A stretch of DNA of 9,009 nt from an uncultured Oscillospiraceae bacterium (GTDB lineage: Bacteria > Bacillota_A > Clostridia > Oscillospirales > Oscillospiraceae): contig CANRKN010000084.1 in NCBI GenBank assembly GCA_947631215.1, positions 1-9,009 on the forward strand, written 5' to 3'. Below the pieces are notes generated by a model, which ran no database searches, was not told the DNA's origin, and was given only the letters and a program-made list of their open reading frames with translations. Each line of letters opens with the position of its first letter. The stretch's first letter is position 1. A program made the translations under genes and the position numbers. Positions 7,326-9,009 of this stretch are shown here, piece after piece.

Positions 7326-8012
7326 ATGAAGCGCTCGGAGATCAACAAGGCCCTCAAAGAGCTGGAGGCCATGTGCGAGAAGTATAAGTGCTACCTGCCG
7401 CCCTTCTGCCACTTCACCCCGGACCAGTGGCAGCATATCGGCCACGATTACGACGAGGTGCGGGACTGCATGCTGGGCTGGGACATCACCGACTACGGCC
7501 TGGGGGACTTCGATAAGGTGGGCTTTTCCCTCATCACCATCCGAAACGGCAACCGGGCCATGGCAGACAAGTACCCCAAGGTGTACGCGGAGAAACTCCT
7601 GTACCTGAAGGAGGGCCAGCACTCGCCCAACCACTTCCACTGGTACAAGACCGAGGACATCATCAACCGGGGCGGCGGCAACGTGCTCATCCGGGTCTAC
7701 AACTCCCTGCCCGACGAGAGCATCGACTATGAGTCCGACGTGACCGTCCATACCGACGGCCGGACCTATACCGTCCCCGCCGGGACCCAGGTGCGCCTGA
7801 CCCCGGGGGAGAGCATCCACATCCAGCAGTATCTGTACCACGATTTCGACGTGGAGCCGGGCACCGGCCCGGTGCTGCTGGGGGAGGTCAGCCAGTGCAA
7901 CGACGACAACACCGATAACCGGTTCAATCCCCCCGTGGGCCGCTTCCCGGCCATCGAGGAGGACGAGCCGCCCTATCGGCTCCTGTGCAACGAGTATCCG
8001 CCGGCGAAATGA
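7326..8012 (+). CDS. D-lyxose ketol-isomerase (cupin type; possible mannose isomerase)
   Basis: This is a 228-residue cupin-fold sugar isomerase of the D-lyxose isomerase family (PF07385, EC 5.3.1.15). The family interconverts D-lyxose and D-xylulose and often also D-mannose and D-fructose, using a divalent metal such as Mn2+. The metal-binding set is clear: His103 and His105 (SPNHFHWYKTED), Glu110, and His172 (QQYLYHDF), matching the spacing in the characterised E. coli O157 enzyme. The C-terminal RFNPPVGRFPAIEEDEPPYRLLCNEYP is also typical. The start has an excellent AGGAGG at 7313-7318, overlapping the GH1 stop, with 7 bases before ATG. It is the last gene of the operon. Its natural substrate here is unknown; mannose released from glucomannan oligosaccharides would fit the neighbours, but that is inference. 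Confidence 0.93.
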   Translation: MKRSEINKALKELEAMCEKYKCYLPPFCHFTPDQWQHIGHDYDEVRDCMLGWDITDYGLGDFDKVGFSLITIRNGNRAMADKYPKVYAEKLLYLKEGQHSPNHFHWYKTEDIINRGGGNVLIRVYNSLPDESIDYESDVTVHTDGRTYTVPAGTQVRLTPGESIHIQQYLYHDFDVEPGTGPVLLGEVSQCNDDNTDNRFNPPVGRFPAIEEDEPPYRLLCNEYPPAK

Positions 8013-8145
8013 GGGCAGGGAAATAGCAAGTTATACAAAAACGGGGCCAGGTTTTCTGTAATATTGTATAATCGGGTCGTTGACTTTTGGGTCGCGGGGG
8101 AATATTATAATGCGCGATCGAAAAGAAAGCGAGGTACCGAGATCA
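8013..8145. other. AT-rich intergenic region with promoter sequences
   Basis: This 133-base stretch between the isomerase gene and the small gene contains no convincing long ORF. It holds the promoter at 8080-8108, an isolated perfect TATAAT at 8067-8072 without a matching -35, a GGGTCG direct repeat (8074-8079 and 8089-8094), and an AT-rich inverted pair TAATATT/AATATTA (8059-8065 and 8101-8107). A weak AAAAC/GTTTT hairpin at 8038-8055 might slow transcription leaving the operon, but no strong terminator is visible here. Confidence 0.6.
8080..8108 (+). promoter_or_regulatory. Sigma-A-like promoter for the small gene
   Basis: TTGACT (8080-8085) and TATTAT (8103-8108) are separated by 17 bases, each one mismatch from consensus. 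A perfect TATAAT at 8106-8111 overlaps the -10, but would need a 20-base spacer. Transcription would begin near 8115, which excludes the in-frame ATG at 8110 and points to the ATG at 8146. Two GGGTCG copies, 15 bases apart, lie on either side of the -35 and could be a regulator site. Confidence 0.6.
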
Positions 8146-8292
8146 ATGTTCAACGTGAAGAAGCAGGAAAAGAAGCTGCGCAAGCTGCAGGCCCTGGAGA
8201 GCGGGAAGAGCCAGTTCCGCGGCATCCCCCGTCCTATGACGACCTATGTGTTCGTGAACAACATCTCCCTGGCCGTGGCGCTGGGAAAGTAA
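8146..8292 (+). CDS. Small basic protein of unknown function (48 residues)
   Basis: I do not recognise this protein. From ATG 8146 it encodes 48 residues beginning MFNVKKQEKKLRKLQALESG and ending VNNISLAVALGK. The N-terminal half is a lysine-rich amphipathic helix (KKQEKKLRKLQALESGK). The middle has a proline/arginine turn (FRGIPRPMTT), and the end is mildly hydrophobic (VFVNNISLAVALG), too short and polar for a sure membrane helix. Support for it being real: a promoter just upstream, GAGGT at 8131-8135 (10 bases before the ATG, slightly long), codon use like the neighbours, and a hairpin at the stop. An in-frame ATG at 8110 would give 60 residues but overlaps the -10 region. It is a separate unit from the sugar operon and converges with the minus-strand gene. 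Confidence 0.55.
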   Translation: MFNVKKQEKKLRKLQALESGKSQFRGIPRPMTTYVFVNNISLAVALGK

Positions 8293-8304
8293 AATTCCCG
8301 CGCC
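8277..8304 (+). other. Hairpin enclosing the stop codon of the small gene
   Basis: GGCGC (8277-8281) plus GGGAA (8283-8287), with T8282 bulged, pair with TTCCCGCGCC (8295-8304). The result is a 10-bp stem with a 7-base loop that contains the TAA stop (8290-8292). No T-tract follows on either strand, so it is not a classical terminator by itself. It could stabilise the mRNA 3' end or cooperate with the next hairpin. Confidence 0.45.
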
Positions 8305-8310
8305 CCCAAC

Positions 8311-8347
8311 AAAAAGAAAAGACCTGCCGCATCTGCGGCAGGTCTTT
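8311..8347 (-). terminator. Intrinsic terminator of the GGGtGRT gene (possibly bidirectional)
   Basis: A perfect 13-bp stem (8318-8330 with 8335-8347; arms AAAGACCTGCCGC and GCGGCAGGTCTTT) has a 4-base loop. On the minus strand it is followed by a T-rich tract (the complement of 8311-8320), and it begins 17 bases after the minus-strand stop, so it is a strong terminator for that gene. On the plus strand only TTT closes the stem, so it would end the small gene's transcript less efficiently. Confidence 0.9.
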
Positions 8348-8364
8348 GTGCGCTATGAGGGGTC

Positions 8365-9009
8365 TTACTTGTTGAGAGCCTGGTCCACGGCCACAGCCAC
8401 GGCCACGGTGGCGCCCACCATGGGGTTGTTGCCCATGCCCAGGAAGCCCATCATCTCCACGTGCGCGGGCACGGAGGAGGAGCCGGCGAACTGGGCGTCG
8501 GAGTGCATGCGGCCCATGGTGTCGGTCATGCCGTAGCTGGCGGGGCCGGCGGCCATGTTGTCCGGGTGCAGCGTGCGGCCGGTGCCGCCGCCGGAGGCCA
8601 CGGAGAAGTACTTCTTGCCCTGCTCGATGCATTCCTTCTTGTAGGTGCCGGCCACAGGGTGCTGGAAGCGGGTGGGGTTGGTGGAGTTGCCGGTGATGGA
8701 CACGTCCACGCCCTCCATGTGCATGATGGCCACGCCCTCGCGGACGTCGTCGGCGCCGTAGCAGCGGACGTTGGCGCGCTCGCCGTCGGAGTACTTGATC
8801 TCCTTGACGATGGCGACCTTGCCGGTGGCGTAGTCGAACTGGGTCTGGACATAGGTGAAGCCGTTGATGCGGCTGATGATCTGGGCGGCGTCCTTGCCCA
8901 GGCCGTTCAGGATGACCCGCAGGGGGGTCTTGCGGGCCTTGTTGGCGTTGCGGACGATGCCGATGGCGCCCTCGGCGGCGGCGAAGGACTCGTGGCCGGC
9001 CAGGAAGGC
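8365..9009 (-). CDS. GGGtGRT family protein (5' end outside window)
   Basis: The minus-strand frame is open from the window edge to TAA at 8367-8365, giving the last 214 residues of a protein. It carries the family's name-giving motif GGGTGRT (codons 8592 down to 8572), within SVASGGGTGRTLHPDNMAAGPASYGMTDTMGRMHSDAQFAG, and fits the GGGtGRT family (PF14057). The family occurs in anaerobic Clostridia and some archaea and its biochemical role is, to my knowledge, not established. From memory, it is often found near an iron-sulfur scaffold (NifU/IscU-like) gene, which would lie outside this window. Other visible features: the opening AFLAGHESFAAAEGAIGIVRNANK, and a Gly/Met-rich, Val-Ala-repeat C-terminus (MMGFLGMGNNPMVGATVAVAVAVDQALNK). 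No transmembrane segment is evident beyond that tail. It is convergent with, and probably unrelated to, the sugar operon. Confidence 0.9.
   Translation of the reverse strand, partial: AFLAGHESFAAAEGAIGIVRNANKARKTPLRVILNGLGKDAAQIISRINGFTYVQTQFDYATGKVAIVKEIKYSDGERANVRCYGADDVREGVAIMHMEGVDVSITGNSTNPTRFQHPVAGTYKKECIEQGKKYFSVASGGGTGRTLHPDNMAAGPASYGMTDTMGRMHSDAQFAGSSSVPAHVEMMGFLGMGNNPMVGATVAVAVAVDQALNK
8385..8408 (-). repeat. Four tandem CCACRG hexamers coding for Val-Ala repeats
   Basis: Four consecutive 6-base units (CCACGG, CCACAG, CCACGG, CCACGG) near the end of the GGGtGRT gene encode an alternating Val-Ala run on the minus strand. Unit length is a multiple of three, so copy-number change would keep the frame. 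Confidence 0.6.

Noticed and set aside
5865..7841. A 658-codon minus-strand frame opposite the GH1 and isomerase genes
   Set aside because: It crosses two well-supported plus-strand genes and reads as an antisense shadow.
8038..8055. A possible terminator for the sugar operon (AAAAC/GTTTT hairpin)
   Set aside because: Only five mostly A-T pairs with four T residues in the stem and no T-tract after it; too weak to call.
8067..8072. A perfect TATAAT as a second promoter
   Set aside because: No -35-like sequence lies 16-18 bases upstream (the position is G/C-rich), and there is no TGN extended -10.
8031..8225. A 64-codon minus-strand frame across the promoter region
   Set aside because: It lies antisense to the promoter and small gene, has no ribosome binding site, and the plus-strand signals explain the region better.
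8064..8375. A 103-codon plus-strand frame overlapping the small gene, with a CRICG-like cysteine pair
   Set aside because: Its start precedes the promoter's predicted start site, it runs through both hairpins into the minus-strand gene, and the cysteine pair comes from the terminator stem.
1..9009. CRISPR arrays, tRNA/rRNA genes, insertion sequences, phage or toxin-antitoxin genes
   Set aside because: No spaced direct repeats, clover-leaf sequences, transposase or integrase motifs, or terminal inverted repeats were seen on either strand.

Overview
The window looks like a chromosomal segment from a high-GC anaerobic Firmicute, probably a gut Clostridia of the Oscillospiraceae/Ruminococcaceae type. 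This is inferred from the strong G/C bias at third codon positions, AT-rich intergenic promoter DNA, Firmicute-style Shine-Dalgarno sites (GGAGG, GAGGTGA), a Firmicute-type GH3 enzyme with a C-terminal extension, and a GGGtGRT-family gene. No species can be named from the sequence alone.

Positions 1-8012 hold a tightly packed plus-strand operon for beta-glucoside (cello-oligosaccharide) use. In order it carries: the 3' end of an OppD/DppD-type ABC ATPase with a four-cysteine C-terminal cluster; an OppF/DppF-type ABC ATPase whose start overlaps it; a GH3 beta-glucosidase; a hairpin/T-tract element with attenuator-like features; a GH94 cellobiose phosphorylase; a GH1 beta-glucosidase overlapping it by ATGA; and a cupin-type D-lyxose (D-mannose) ketol-isomerase. 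None of the enzymes has an apparent signal peptide, so the model is import of short beta-glucans by an Opp-family transporter, followed by cytoplasmic hydrolysis (GH3, GH1) and phosphorolysis (GH94, saving ATP as glucose 1-phosphate). The isomerase could turn a released mannose into fructose if the imported sugars include glucomannan fragments; that part is inference.

Positions 8013-8145 are AT-rich intergenic DNA with a good sigma-A-like promoter (TTGACT - 17 bp - TATTAT). It is followed by a small gene for a 48-residue basic protein that I do not recognise. A hairpin wraps its stop codon.

Positions 8311-9009 are convergent. A perfect 13-bp hairpin with a minus-strand T-tract ends a minus-strand gene for a GGGtGRT-family protein (PF14057, function unknown), whose 5' end lies beyond the window. 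No tRNA, rRNA, CRISPR array, insertion sequence or phage gene was seen. The window is mostly a well-organised sugar catabolic operon. The parts least explained by known families are the element at 3491-3535, the small gene at 8146-8292 and the GGGtGRT protein.
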